Shown: positions 1 through 7,352 of the stretch, piece after piece
How positions within the stretch are numbered: the stretch's first letter is position 1
How the letters are laid out: the number at the start of each line of letters is the position of its first letter
Assembly: GCA_029940175.1 (NCBI GenBank)
Contig: JAOZRM010000001.1
Location: 1 to 40,777 of the forward strand
Origin: Candidatus Sabulitectum sp.
GTDB taxonomy: Bacteria; Fermentibacterota; Fermentibacteria; Fermentibacterales; JCC-6
DNA length: 40,777 nucleotides
Reading direction: 5' to 3'
Made by a program: the position numbers and the translations under genes
The notes under the pieces: model-generated
The model's database searches: none
Told to the model about the DNA's origin: nothing
The model's input: the letters and a program-made list of their open reading frames with translations, nothing else

Positions 1-812
1 GCGGAAACAGGGTACATACCACCGCTGATGGCTTTTCCAAGAATAAGGATATCAGGTTTCACATCTTCATAATCGCAGGCAAGAAGTTTTCCTGTTCTTG
101 CTATGCCGGTCTGCACTTCATCGGCAATGAAAAGAACATTGTTCTTTTTACAAAGCTCCTGTGCGCCCTTAAGGAAACCGTCGGATGGAACATAAACACC
201 GGCCTCGCCCTGAATTGGCTCTACAAGAAAACCGGCAACAGTTGGGTCTTCCAGTGCTTTTTCAAGGGCATCCAGATCGTTGTAAGGTATTCTGATAAAC
301 CCGGGAGTGAAGGGACCGTATTCAGCATATGCATCAGGATCATTAGAGAAGGAAACAATGGTGGTAGTTCTGCCGTGGAAGTTGTTTTCACAAACGATGA
401 TCTTTGCCTGATCGGTGGCTATCTTCTTGGTAAGATAAGCCCATTTGCGACAGAGTTTGATGGCTGTTTCAACAGCTTCTGCACCTGTGTTCATAGGTAA
501 GATCTTGTCAAAGCCGAAATACTCGGTGGCATACTTCTCGAACTCGCCCAGAACATCGTTATGAAATGCGCGGCTGGTAAGAGCAAGAGTTCCTGCCTGA
601 TCGGTCATTGCTTTCACTATCTTCGGGTGGCAATGTCCCTGGTTTACTGCAGAATATGCAGAGAGAAAATCGTAGTATTTCTTTCCCTCTACATCCCAGA
701 CATGTACGCCCTCTCCTTTTGCAAGAACAACAGGAAGGGGATGGTAATTGTGAGCCCCGTACTTGTGCTCAAGTTCGATAGCTCTGGTTGAAGTCATCTT
801 TTCCGTGCTCAT
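1..812 (-). CDS. rocD: Ornithine--oxo-acid aminotransferase, C-terminus cut off by window edge
   Basis: This is a class III PLP-dependent aminotransferase that moves the delta-amino group of ornithine to a keto acid, giving glutamate semialdehyde (arginine/ornithine catabolism or proline synthesis). The 270 visible codons carry the family N-terminus (EHKYGAHNYHP, then SAYSAVNQGHCHPKI), the substrate region TSRAFHNDVLGEFE, the cofactor-binding NTGAEAVETAIKL, the EPIQGEAGV and DEVQTG motifs, and the PLP lysine in LGKAISGG near the window edge. These match ornithine aminotransferase better than acetylornithine or GABA aminotransferase. The ATG at 812 is preceded by AAGGA at a normal distance. 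The gene has no stop in the window because it continues past base 1. It lies downstream of abiEii on the same strand with a 172-base gap and is probably not functionally linked to it. Confidence 0.88.
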   Translation of the reverse strand, partial: MSTEKMTSTRAIELEHKYGAHNYHPLPVVLAKGEGVHVWDVEGKKYYDFLSAYSAVNQGHCHPKIVKAMTDQAGTLALTSRAFHNDVLGEFEKYATEYFGFDKILPMNTGAEAVETAIKLCRKWAYLTKKIATDQAKIIVCENNFHGRTTTIVSFSNDPDAYAEYGPFTPGFIRIPYNDLDALEKALEDPTVAGFLVEPIQGEAGVYVPSDGFLKGAQELCKKNNVLFIADEVQTGIARTGKLLACDYEDVKPDILILGKAISGGMYPVS

Positions 813-984
813 GGTTTCGTCCTTCTTTTGTCGGGTTCACCGTCAACACCAGGGAGGACCGCTAAAACTCCGGCGTAAGCCTGACGGGAAGTATCTTCCG
901 GTTTGCAGAAAATGCTTAAGCAGTCTGATGTAAAACATGATGGCTGGAATATATACTCTTAAACCTGAAGAGCCAGAGCAGGAA

Positions 985-1812
985 TCAGTTCATTTTTCTC
1001 AGATAATAAATAAAGAAATCCACTTTCCACGCATCAAGGGTTTTTCTGTCTTCCAAAAAGAGAAATGGAGAAATATCCCTTGCTGCATGTTCCCAGTCTA
1101 TACTTTTGATTTTCAGGGAAAGCTGTCTCTTCAGCCAGTCAGGCGAAATGCTGATTCTCTTCCCTGCCCATGGGCCACTTTGATTAAACGAAGATGCAAG
1201 AAGCTCGGGCTTGGGTTTAACTCCTCTGGAGCTGAACCAGAGAAAATCAAACCAGTCTCTGCCCTTTACACAGGGTCTGCAAAGAAGGGCATGACACTTG
1301 AGAGCAAAGGATGATGATAGATCCATTACTGCTATCTCGTATGGAATTGGAAAGTCGAGATAAGCTGTTTCCACTGTTGCGCCTGGAGGAGGGTCGATAT
1401 CCACTTCCAGCCTGATTCGAAGAAAGGGGGTTCTTCCCTGAGAGAAACCCTCCATTATGGATGTTTCAACCAGAAGCAGCTTTCGAATCGAGGAAACCGT
1501 TTCTTTCGGTTCACGAATCTCAGCATGCAGACCATAGTGAGCGCATGTTCGCAATAATGACCGGGAAAAATCATCCCAGGAGAACGAATCTGCATGTACT
1601 GTCAGTGCAAAATCAAGATCCTCTGAAAATCTGGGGAGAGAATGAACCAATCTCAGTTCAGTTCCGCCATGGAAAACCGCTTTCTTGAAAAAACCGTGGT
1701 TGGAAAGCGAGTACAGAGCAATTCCCTGAACAATTTCACGGAGATCATGCTTCCTTCCCTCTTCTGATTTACTGTTGTACTCCGCTAATCTTGATTCAAT
1801 GATCGGGTTCAC
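985..1812 (-). CDS. abiEii: AbiEii-type nucleotidyltransferase toxin (type IV toxin-antitoxin)
   Basis: 275 residues. This is the toxin of a type IV toxin-antitoxin system. AbiEii proteins are DNA polymerase beta-like nucleotidyltransferases, and characterised relatives modify tRNA acceptor ends or otherwise stop growth, giving phage abortive infection. What is seen is the motif VFHGGTELRL followed by RFSEDLDFAL (GG at 49-50, catalytic Asp at 65 and 67), a later conserved Lys in FALKCHALL, and the KGRDWFDFLW box typical of the family. The length is normal for the family. The start overlaps the end of the AbiEi gene by four bases (ATGA), so the two are translationally coupled. All expected catalytic residues are present, so the toxin looks intact. 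Confidence 0.88.
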   Translation of the reverse strand: MNPIIESRLAEYNSKSEEGRKHDLREIVQGIALYSLSNHGFFKKAVFHGGTELRLVHSLPRFSEDLDFALTVHADSFSWDDFSRSLLRTCAHYGLHAEIREPKETVSSIRKLLLVETSIMEGFSQGRTPFLRIRLEVDIDPPPGATVETAYLDFPIPYEIAVMDLSSSFALKCHALLCRPCVKGRDWFDFLWFSSRGVKPKPELLASSFNQSGPWAGKRISISPDWLKRQLSLKIKSIDWEHAARDISPFLFLEDRKTLDAWKVDFFIYYLRKMN

Positions 1813-2462
1813 ATCTCACCTCTCAGAGCATAAAGGAGACTCGACAGAACCTGTCTGGTTTTTTCAGATCTGTAAACACAGGACAATTCCTTAAGAATCT
1901 GCTGGTTCAACCTGTACAGGTTTGATACATCTGTACGCAATTCTTCACACAGACCTACAATACCTTTCCACTTCAAGCCACGATCGTTGATGGTATCACA
2001 CAGCGCTCTCTCCCGGGAAGCAATAAGAATATGCGACCCGGAAAGAACAACACGATCCACGCCTTTAAGAAAATCGGCTTCGCTTATCGGAACCCGCTCA
2101 TAGACAAACTCTCCAAAAGTATTCAAATACTCCCGCCGGCGGCCACTTCCGATGCCACTTTGAATCAAAACTGGCTCCTCCTGAAGCCACCCGTAGTATC
2201 CAAGGGCTGTTTCCTGTGTGATATAGCTTTCAGGAACCATTCTGTTGGCAATACTCAATCTGCTGATCTCGTCTCTAGTGAGTGCCGGGCTGAGGATATA
2301 AAGACCCCGTTTGAGTTTGATCAAATCTCCGCTCTTTAGAGCTCTGTTCACAAGCCCCCACTGACGGGCTGAAGTTCCCCCCGCCAGCCGACTGATCGTT
2401 TCCGGTGTAATTAGTCTGTTTCTGTGTTTGCTCTTCAGTAGCAGATCAGTAAGAGTCTCCAC
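1809..2462 (-). CDS. abiEi: AbiEi-type antitoxin and autoregulator (type IV toxin-antitoxin)
   Basis: 217 residues. AbiEi proteins have an N-terminal winged helix that binds inverted repeats in their own promoter and a C-terminal antitoxin domain that neutralises AbiEii without stable binding. The N-terminus (residues 1-60) has the helix-turn-helix-like run SRLAGGTSARQWGLVNRAL followed by LIKLKRGLYIL, the family's winged-helix beta-hairpin. The middle carries ESYITQETALGYYG, also a family signature. The gene is first in the pair and overlaps abiEii by four bases. Its promoter is recognisable 29 bases upstream (TATAAT). Assignment rests on motif recognition and on the partner gene. The antitoxin mechanism is known from the family and was not seen here. 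Confidence 0.86.
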   Translation of the reverse strand: METLTDLLLKSKHRNRLITPETISRLAGGTSARQWGLVNRALKSGDLIKLKRGLYILSPALTRDEISRLSIANRMVPESYITQETALGYYGWLQEEPVLIQSGIGSGRRREYLNTFGEFVYERVPISEADFLKGVDRVVLSGSHILIASRERALCDTINDRGLKWKGIVGLCEELRTDVSNLYRLNQQILKELSCVYRSEKTRQVLSSLLYALRGEM

Positions 2463-2490
2463 TCAAAACCCCTTCATCTGATTTGGAAGT

Positions 2491-2519
2491 ATTATAACAC
2501 TTTTCGGGGTATGCTGCAA
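2491..2519 (-). promoter_or_regulatory. Promoter of the abiEi-abiEii operon
   Basis: On the minus strand there is a perfect -10 box TATAAT (2491-2496) and a -35 box TTGCAG (2514-2519) with a 17-base spacer. The predicted start of transcription is near 2484, about 22 bases before the abiEi ATG. The -10 is exact and the -35 matches three of six positions. Family knowledge suggests AbiEi binds here, but I saw no clear inverted repeat. Confidence 0.6.
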
Positions 2520-2590
2520 TCTGTCGCATGTTACTTTTGCAATATAGAAGTTTCATGCATCACTTTAGAAAACACACAACAGTTTGTCTC

Positions 2591-2923
2591 TTATCTCATC
2601 CAGTTGATCACGGATCTCTCTGTTTCTATCAGACCTCCTGAAATACCTCCACCTTTTTCGTATGCTTCAGGACAGACATTATTGTGAAAGCACTGATATC
2701 TGCAGCGCTGACATGGAGAAATTCTGTAATCGGCAATATGAATTATTCTGCTTTCCCGAAGGATATAGCTAGCGAAATCAAGGCAATTACCTTTTTGCGC
2801 ACTGAATACAAGCCCCTTTGTATCAGAATCATCCATGATCTGTTCTTTCATCAAACTCAGATATCGCACTATAGCGTTCTCCTGAGTTGCTTTACCTTTC
2901 CCTTCCTTCGCGGATAATATCAA
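2591..2923 (-). CDS. Short ORF resembling the N-terminal part of a flavodoxin-fold NAD(P)H/FMN reductase, possibly a remnant
   Basis: 110 codons as drawn. Alternative starts are ATG 2851 and ATG 2836, which avoid the overlap with the upstream antitoxin gene. The segment KGLVFSAQKGNCLDFASYIL resembles the phosphate-binding start of FMN reductases (a beta strand, then S-x-x-K-G-N). The following ADYRISPCQRCRYQCF resembles the IxPCxxC segment of iron-sulfur flavoproteins and NADPH-dependent FMN reductases. In those families this covers only about the first third of the protein. Here the reading frame stops 43 residues after the first Cys of that segment, so the rest of the flavin domain is missing. 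It lies directly downstream of the Phd antitoxin on the same strand. It may be a decayed gene or an unrelated small Cys-rich protein. The similarity is by eye and weak. Confidence 0.35.
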   Translation of the reverse strand: MILSAKEGKGKATQENAIVRYLSLMKEQIMDDSDTKGLVFSAQKGNCLDFASYILRESRIIHIADYRISPCQRCRYQCFHNNVCPEAYEKGGGISGGLIETERSVINWMR

Positions 2924-3110
2924 CTATCTCCTGGGTAGTAATATCTGCCTTGACAGTTGGGACATTCAGAGGGGATAATGCCATAACCTCCGGAGTCAGC
3001 GCAAAAACTTGACCATCCTTACGTTTAATAAACACCTTACCAGTGGTAACAGCTAATTCCAGAATAGTAGCCAGCTTTTGCCGAGCCTCTGAATATGTAT
3101 AAACCTGCAT
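2892..3110 (-). CDS. Phd/YefM-family antitoxin
   Basis: 72 residues. Phd/YefM proteins bind DNA through the N-terminal half and neutralise a partner toxin through the C-terminal tail. The sequence starts MQVYTYSEARQKLATILE and continues GKVFIKRKDGQVFALTPE, the usual Phd order: helix, then beta hairpin 'v.I.r.dG..vaL.p.e'. The C-terminal tail (about residues 48-72, ADITTQEIVDIIREG) is the expected toxin-binding part. The ATG lies one base after the stop of the PIN toxin gene, and its ribosome-binding site (GGAGGT) is inside the toxin's last codons, so translation is coupled. The order is toxin first, antitoxin second, the reverse of most Phd modules. Confidence 0.8.
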   Translation of the reverse strand: MQVYTYSEARQKLATILELAVTTGKVFIKRKDGQVFALTPEVMALSPLNVPTVKADITTQEIVDIIREGRER

Positions 3111-3111
3111 T

Positions 3112-3504
3112 CTAAACCTCCATTATTTCAACTTTGAACTTCCCTGCGACAGCCAGCAGCCTGCGATCTAAAGTCAGTAAGGGAGCCTTGTGTCTGATGG
3201 CACAATCCAGAAAATACGCATCATAAGCGTAGATGTTTGCCTGCTTTGATATTCTCAAAACATTCTTGTGATCTGTCCTGGTATACTGAAGGGGAATACT
3301 TTCAAAAATCGCATACCCCCTCTGAGCTTCCTCAAGTGTAATTCTGTTTTTCTTAAGCATGGCTGAAAAGGCATTGCCCATTTCCCAGGGAATTGAACCA
3401 GGACCGATAAGACTGTTTCCGAAAGCTAACTTAATAATTCTATCACGCTCAGGTTCGTCAACAATAATCGCAATCAAAGCTGAAGTATCAACTACAATAT
3501 TCAT
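3112..3504 (-). CDS. PIN-domain toxin (VapC-like ribonuclease)
   Basis: 130 residues from ATG 3504. This start is preferred over an upstream TTG at 3558 because GGAGGG sits four bases ahead of it and because the -35 box of the gene's own promoter covers 3553-3558. PIN-domain toxins are Mg-dependent endoribonucleases that cut tRNA, rRNA or mRNA when freed from the antitoxin. The four acidic positions are present: Asp6 in VVDTSALIAI, Glu41 in PWEMGNAF, Asp95 in YDAYFLDCA and Asp113 in LLTLDRRL. The length is typical. The partner is the Phd-like antitoxin one base downstream. The toxin appears intact; its RNA target cannot be read from the sequence. Confidence 0.85.
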   Translation of the reverse strand: MNIVVDTSALIAIIVDEPERDRIIKLAFGNSLIGPGSIPWEMGNAFSAMLKKNRITLEEAQRGYAIFESIPLQYTRTDHKNVLRISKQANIYAYDAYFLDCAIRHKAPLLTLDRRLLAVAGKFKVEIMEV

Positions 3505-3524
3505 CCACCCTCCAGCGTCAGACA

Positions 3525-3558
3525 ATTGTACAATAGCAACCCGGTTACAGTATGTCAA
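3525..3558 (-). promoter_or_regulatory. Promoter and palindromic operator of the PIN/Phd pair
   Basis: On the minus strand a consensus -35 TTGACA (3553-3558) is separated by 17 bases from a -10 TATTGT (3530-3535). A perfect 10-base palindrome ATTGTACAAT (3525-3534) overlaps the -10 box, the expected place for autorepression by an antitoxin or toxin-antitoxin complex. The promoter shows that the pair is an independent transcription unit. Binding by the Phd protein is inference. Confidence 0.65.
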
Positions 3559-3598
3559 GAAGACGATTACTCTCTTACCTGTTGATATGCTGCTTAAA

Positions 3599-4126
3599 TT
3601 AGACGGATTTCTTTTTACCGGCTGATCTAATTCTTCCTGTGAAAACTAGAAGACTGATGATAAATGCGCCCATGGTGCCAGCTGTGTAACTGGCAGTATG
3701 CATCCAAAGGGCAGATATGTATGCGGCATGTCCGCTTGCGGGAACGGTAGAGGCCAGGGATCCATACAGACCCAGGGTTCCGCTGTTTGTAAGACGATAG
3801 CCAAGAATACCGGCGGTAGCGGATGCGATTCCAGAGACCAGAAAAAGCAGAAGAAGCGGTCTTACAAAAAACCTGGCGTTCCGTTTGGGCCATTTGCCAG
3901 CTCTACCCGCAATTGCAAGAAGCACCCCCATACTTAGGCCAACCCACCAGTTGGGGTGAACTCCCCAGGCTATTCCCATGAGGGTCGGTGACGTGGAGCT
4001 AATCAGTGCTCTGTGGCCGATAGTAAAGTATTCAAGACTGATACGGACGGTTATCTGATTGTGTACAATACCGTAGAGTATCGCCAGTACCATACACAGA
4101 AGAATGATCTTTGCTGTTTGTTTCAT
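3599..4126 (-). CDS. Multi-pass membrane protein of unknown function
   Basis: 175 residues from ATG 4126. A GTG at 4162 would add 12 residues but overlap the previous gene by 29 bases. I do not recognise a family. Hydrophobic stretches lie near the N-terminus (KIILLCMVLAILYGIV), around GLSMGVLLAIAG, LLLLFLVSGIASA and near the C-terminus (GTMGAFIISLLVFTG), so about four membrane spans are likely. The C-terminus is basic (RSAGKKKSV), which suggests it stays in the cytoplasm. It is the last gene of the perR-to-TIGR02757 run, seven bases after the previous stop, so it is probably cotranscribed. No catalytic motif is visible. Confidence 0.7.
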   Translation of the reverse strand: MKQTAKIILLCMVLAILYGIVHNQITVRISLEYFTIGHRALISSTSPTLMGIAWGVHPNWWVGLSMGVLLAIAGRAGKWPKRNARFFVRPLLLLFLVSGIASATAGILGYRLTNSGTLGLYGSLASTVPASGHAAYISALWMHTASYTAGTMGAFIISLLVFTGRIRSAGKKKSV

Positions 4127-4133
4127 TATGCCT

Positions 4134-4904
4134 TCATCTGAATAATTCTTCGAATAGCTCACACTCTGTGATCTTCTGAATTCCTGACCGGGTCAGCGCA
4201 AAATCATACTTCACCGGATCATCCGAAGATACTACTCTGAAACCCTCAGTGATCTCTTCTGCTGTTTTTGCGTCGGCAGCTTTGCGGCTGGTAAAGCCAA
4301 GCTTTATTCCGATCCTGTGCATGTGTACGTCCACAGGCACCAGAAGTTCAGATACCGGTATCATGTTCCATCCACCTGGATCAACATCATCTTCCCTGAC
4401 CATCCACCTCATGAACAAATGAAGCCTTTTGCATGCACTGCCCCGTGACGGCAGTGGAAGCAGGTGTCCGGATGAACTGCCAGGTGTTTTCATACTGGAA
4501 ACCACTTCCCCTGCAAAAACATCAAGAGCTTCAATGTAGGGTCTGCTATCCACAAGCTTTGTAAGGTAATTTCCGATCAGACCATGTTCACTCTGGATGG
4601 CAGAAATAGAGGCAAGAAATGCAGCCATATCCAAGCCGGTGGTAAACCGGTGCTTGAAGTCTTTCAGGTTGTCTGCCAGCAGTGCCGAGTCACCGTTACG
4701 GAGAAATGCAGATGGTGACGGCCCCAGCAGGCCAAGAACTTTTTCCGTACTCTTGAGGATCAGATTCACACGACCGTATGCAAGACCTGACGCAACCAGA
4801 CCCGCTATCTCTCTGTCTTCGATACTGTCGTACCGGTAAAGAAATTCAAGCGGGTCCGGATGTACGAACTTACGCCTGTTGTAGCGTAAGTATATTTTTT
4901 CCAG
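4134..4904 (-). CDS. TIGR02757 family protein (DUF2400), probable CTG start
   Basis: About 256 residues if translation begins at CTG 4904. The first standard start is GTG 4769, but it would delete conserved sequence. In frame upstream of it the gene encodes YLRYNRRKFVHPDPLEFLYR and then DREIAGLVASGLAYGRV, the hallmark N-terminus of TIGR02757. The C-terminal half has RLHLFMRWMVREDDVDPGGW and VPVDVHMHRIGIKLGFTSRK, also typical. The frame is open upstream as far as a TAG at 4935-4937, and the codons between contain no ATG, GTG or TTG. The CTG lies four bases after the hrb stop codon, so translation may restart there. The biochemical function of the family is unknown to me. Presence in a PerR-led oxygen-stress operon is context only. 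Confidence 0.82.
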   Translation of the reverse strand: MEKIYLRYNRRKFVHPDPLEFLYRYDSIEDREIAGLVASGLAYGRVNLILKSTEKVLGLLGPSPSAFLRNGDSALLADNLKDFKHRFTTGLDMAAFLASISAIQSEHGLIGNYLTKLVDSRPYIEALDVFAGEVVSSMKTPGSSSGHLLPLPSRGSACKRLHLFMRWMVREDDVDPGGWNMIPVSELLVPVDVHMHRIGIKLGFTSRKAADAKTAEEITEGFRVVSSDDPVKYDFALTRSGIQKITECELFEELFR

Positions 4905-4908
4905 TAAG

Positions 4909-5619
4909 CTATTCTTCGGAGAACTGATCTTTGCCTACTCCGCAAACCGGGCAGACCCAGTTTTCAGGAATGTCTTTGAATGCTGTTCCTGCTGCTATGC
5001 CACTGTCCGGGTCTCCAACTGCAGGGTCATACACATATCCGCATACGGTGCATACATACTTTTTCATGATCTTTCCTTCCTTCTGTTCTTCTGCTGTTTT
5101 TTTTGTTTCCGCTTTGAACGAGGGTGCTGTTGGTGGAGTTTTTCCGCAGAGCACCTCTCTGTAGTAGGCATAGGTCATGGGAACTTCGTTGCCGGTAAAA
5201 GAGCAGTCTGTAAGTTCTCCTATGAAAAGAGTGTGGGTATCCACCTCAACAGAGCTTTCCACTTTCAACTCTATACAGGCAACGGTGTTCTTCTTCGGGC
5301 AGGGGCACCCGGCAGGTGTGGTAATGTAGTCTACAGTATCAAACTTATCTATTTCTCTGCCGCTCTTGAAACCGAAATGCCCAATGAACGGAAGATCAGC
5401 GCTCTGACTGAGAACACCGATGGCAAGATAACCCGAGTCTTTGATGAACTCATTGGTAAGCTCATCCCGGTTAACGGCAACTGCGATTCTGACTGGATCT
5501 GCTGTTACCTGAAAAACAGCATTGGCTATCTGGGCATTAATCCGGTTTCCGGATTTTGAACCAATGGTATACAGCCCGTAGCTCAGTGTAAAAACAGGTG
5601 TGAGATCTGTCTCTTTCAT
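4909..5619 (-). CDS. hrb: High-molecular-weight rubredoxin: flavin reductase domain fused to rubredoxin
   Basis: 236 residues from ATG 5619, which overlaps the fprA stop by four bases. An in-frame ATG at 5628 adds three residues. The N-terminal domain (about residues 1-165) is a flavin-reductase-like split barrel (GSKSGNRINAQIANAVFQVT, GYLAIGVLS, then a GCPCPKK insertion). The C-terminal 50 residues are a complete rubredoxin with the pairs CTVCGYVYDP and CPVCGVGKDQF. They are joined by a Lys/Glu-rich linker. This is the layout of Hrb described in Moorella, which takes electrons from NADH oxidation and passes them to the flavodiiron protein FprA. The gene directly follows fprA, which supports that role: an NAD(P)H-to-oxygen (or NO) scavenging chain. 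Confidence 0.87.
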   Translation of the reverse strand: MKETDLTPVFTLSYGLYTIGSKSGNRINAQIANAVFQVTADPVRIAVAVNRDELTNEFIKDSGYLAIGVLSQSADLPFIGHFGFKSGREIDKFDTVDYITTPAGCPCPKKNTVACIELKVESSVEVDTHTLFIGELTDCSFTGNEVPMTYAYYREVLCGKTPPTAPSFKAETKKTAEEQKEGKIMKKYVCTVCGYVYDPAVGDPDSGIAAGTAFKDIPENWVCPVCGVGKDQFSEE

Positions 5620-6824
5620 TTGCCGCATTTCTCCCTTAGCTCTTTACCAACTCTAATACCCATCTCTCTGGCTTTAAGAAGATCTTCATCGCTGGGTACA
5701 TAAACAACCCTGAGGGACTCTGACGCAAGTGGTATCTTCATGTCCTCCAGATATTTTTCCACATCTTTCACCGCTTCACCACTCCACCCGTAGGAACCGA
5801 AAACGGCTCCGATCAAGTTCCTGGGCTTAAGGCCTTTTAAATATGTAAGAACATCTGCGACTCTTGGAAACATCTGACCGTTTATGGTGGGACTGCCTAC
5901 AATAAGGGCACCAGCTTCAAGAACAGCAGTAGCCACATCACTTCTGTGACTGGACTCAAGCGGCATAACTCTGGCTGATATTCCCACTGAGCCAAGACCG
6001 TCACAGATGGCGTCGGCAAGATATCCAGTACTCTTCCACATGGTGTCATAGATAACCACAGCCTTCAAGCTGCTCTTCTGTAAAGCCCAATCCTCCCATC
6101 TCTGCAGGATCCCGCCAATGTCACTTCTCCATATCGGACCGTGATCGGGACAGAGAAGCTGAATATCCAGATCCAGATCAGCCAGCTTCTTCATTAAGCC
6201 TGTAACCATTGGAGAAAAAGGAAGAAGGATATTTGCAAAGTACTTCTCTGCCTCTTCAAGAAGAACCTGAGGCGGGATCTGGTCATCGTATCTTTCAGTA
6301 GAGGCAAGATGCATTCCAAAACCATCCTGGGAGAACATCATCTTCTCGGTATCAAGATATGTAACCATGCTGTCCGGCCAGTGAAGCATTCTGGTCTCTA
6401 CAAAAGTTATTGAAGATTCTCCAAGAGAAATTGATTCACCGTTCTTCACTGCAGTAATAACATCGTCATCAAAGTAGAAGTGCCTGCCCAGCGCCTTCTT
6501 CCCCATGGAAGAGGCAAACACCTTTTCCGGTTTCACCAGATCGATCACATCAGGCAGACTTCCAGTGTGATCCATTTCAGAGTGATTACTAATTATGTAA
6601 TCTATTTTCTCAAGGGGGATCACCGATGCAATTCTTGCCAGCATCTCGTTCTTGAATTGCTTTTTTACAGTGTCGACAAGTGTGATCTTTTCATCAATTA
6701 TCAGAAAGGCATTATAGGTACTGCCCCGACTGGTGAGGTATCCGTGAAAATCACGGACACCCCAGTCGATAGCTCCGACCCAATAGACCTTATCAGATAT
6801 TTTTTCAGCTGCACACGGGCCCAT
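5616..6824 (-). CDS. fprA: A-type flavoprotein (flavodiiron oxygen/nitric oxide reductase)
   Basis: 402 residues. Flavodiiron proteins reduce oxygen to water (or NO to N2O) in the cytoplasm of anaerobes. The N-terminal metallo-beta-lactamase-like domain carries the di-iron ligands: the NHSEMDHTG motif (H81, E83, D85, H86), His148 in MLHWPDSM, Asp167 in FSQDGFG and His in LLCPDHGPIW. The C-terminal flavodoxin domain (from about residue 255) has the FMN site VIYDTMWKSTGYLA and the later IVGSPTINGQMFP and GSYGWSGEAV loops. The length is standard for class A, with no extra domain, because its rubredoxin partner is encoded by the next gene. The start has GGAG six bases upstream and lies 14 bases after the ferritin stop codon. 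Substrate preference, oxygen or NO, cannot be decided from the sequence. Confidence 0.93.
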   Translation of the reverse strand: MGPCAAEKISDKVYWVGAIDWGVRDFHGYLTSRGSTYNAFLIIDEKITLVDTVKKQFKNEMLARIASVIPLEKIDYIISNHSEMDHTGSLPDVIDLVKPEKVFASSMGKKALGRHFYFDDDVITAVKNGESISLGESSITFVETRMLHWPDSMVTYLDTEKMMFSQDGFGMHLASTERYDDQIPPQVLLEEAEKYFANILLPFSPMVTGLMKKLADLDLDIQLLCPDHGPIWRSDIGGILQRWEDWALQKSSLKAVVIYDTMWKSTGYLADAICDGLGSVGISARVMPLESSHRSDVATAVLEAGALIVGSPTINGQMFPRVADVLTYLKGLKPRNLIGAVFGSYGWSGEAVKDVEKYLEDMKIPLASESLRVVYVPSDEDLLKAREMGIRVGKELREKCGK

Positions 6825-6838
6825 TGCGTCTCCTTTTT

Positions 6839-7348
6839 CTAGTTAGTGGCCGGTGGGGTAAATACCCTTGAGCCAAGCTCTTTATCTATCATCAGCAGCC
6901 CGCCACCAGCGCCGCCGGCCAGTTTGAACATTCTGATCACTTCGCTGACTGAGGCTTCCTCTTCCACTTGCTCAGCCACGAACCACTGGAAGAAATTGTC
7001 TGACATGAAGTCTTTTTCTTCTCTGGCCAGACTGACAAGGTCATTTATGGAAGCAGAGATGAACCTCTCGTGGTCTAGAGCACCACTGAAAGCATTCAAA
7101 GGCGATTCCCATGAAGCAGCCGGTTTCTCTATGGCCTGCAGGAAAACCCTTCCTCCTCTTTCGTTCACGTAACCCATTAATTTCTCTGCATGAGACATCT
7201 CTTCAAGAACCTGTGTTCTCATCCAGGATGCGGCTCCTGCAAGATCTTCCGCTTCGAAATACATGGACATTGCCAGATAGAGGTAAGAGGAATAGATCTC
7301 TTTGTTGATCTGGTCATTCAAGGCATTCTGCATCTTTTCGCTGAGCAT
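6839..7348 (-). CDS. ftnA: Ferritin (non-haem iron storage protein)
   Basis: 169 residues from ATG 7348. The reading frame extends 15 codons upstream but those overlap the desulfoferrodoxin gene, and GGAAG lies seven bases before 7348. Bacterial ferritins oxidise Fe(II) at a dinuclear centre and store iron in a 24-subunit shell. The sequence shows the usual four-helix pattern: MLSEKMQNALNDQINKEIYSSYLYLAM (ligand Glu in the first helix), FEAEDLAGAASWMR, then EEMSHAEKLMGYVNERGG (second ferroxidase motif, E-x-x-H), and QWFVAEQVEEEASV in helix D. It sits between desulfoferrodoxin and flavodiiron genes, so the operon couples iron storage to peroxide and oxygen removal. That limits Fenton chemistry. 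Confidence 0.92.
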   Translation of the reverse strand: MLSEKMQNALNDQINKEIYSSYLYLAMSMYFEAEDLAGAASWMRTQVLEEMSHAEKLMGYVNERGGRVFLQAIEKPAASWESPLNAFSGALDHERFISASINDLVSLAREEKDFMSDNFFQWFVAEQVEEEASVSEVIRMFKLAGGAGGGLLMIDKELGSRVFTPPATN

Positions 7349-7352
7349 GCTA

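Noticed and set aside
937..1314. 125-codon plus-strand frame opposite abiEii
   Set aside because: Antisense to a well-supported toxin gene; composition not protein-like, no ribosome-binding site.
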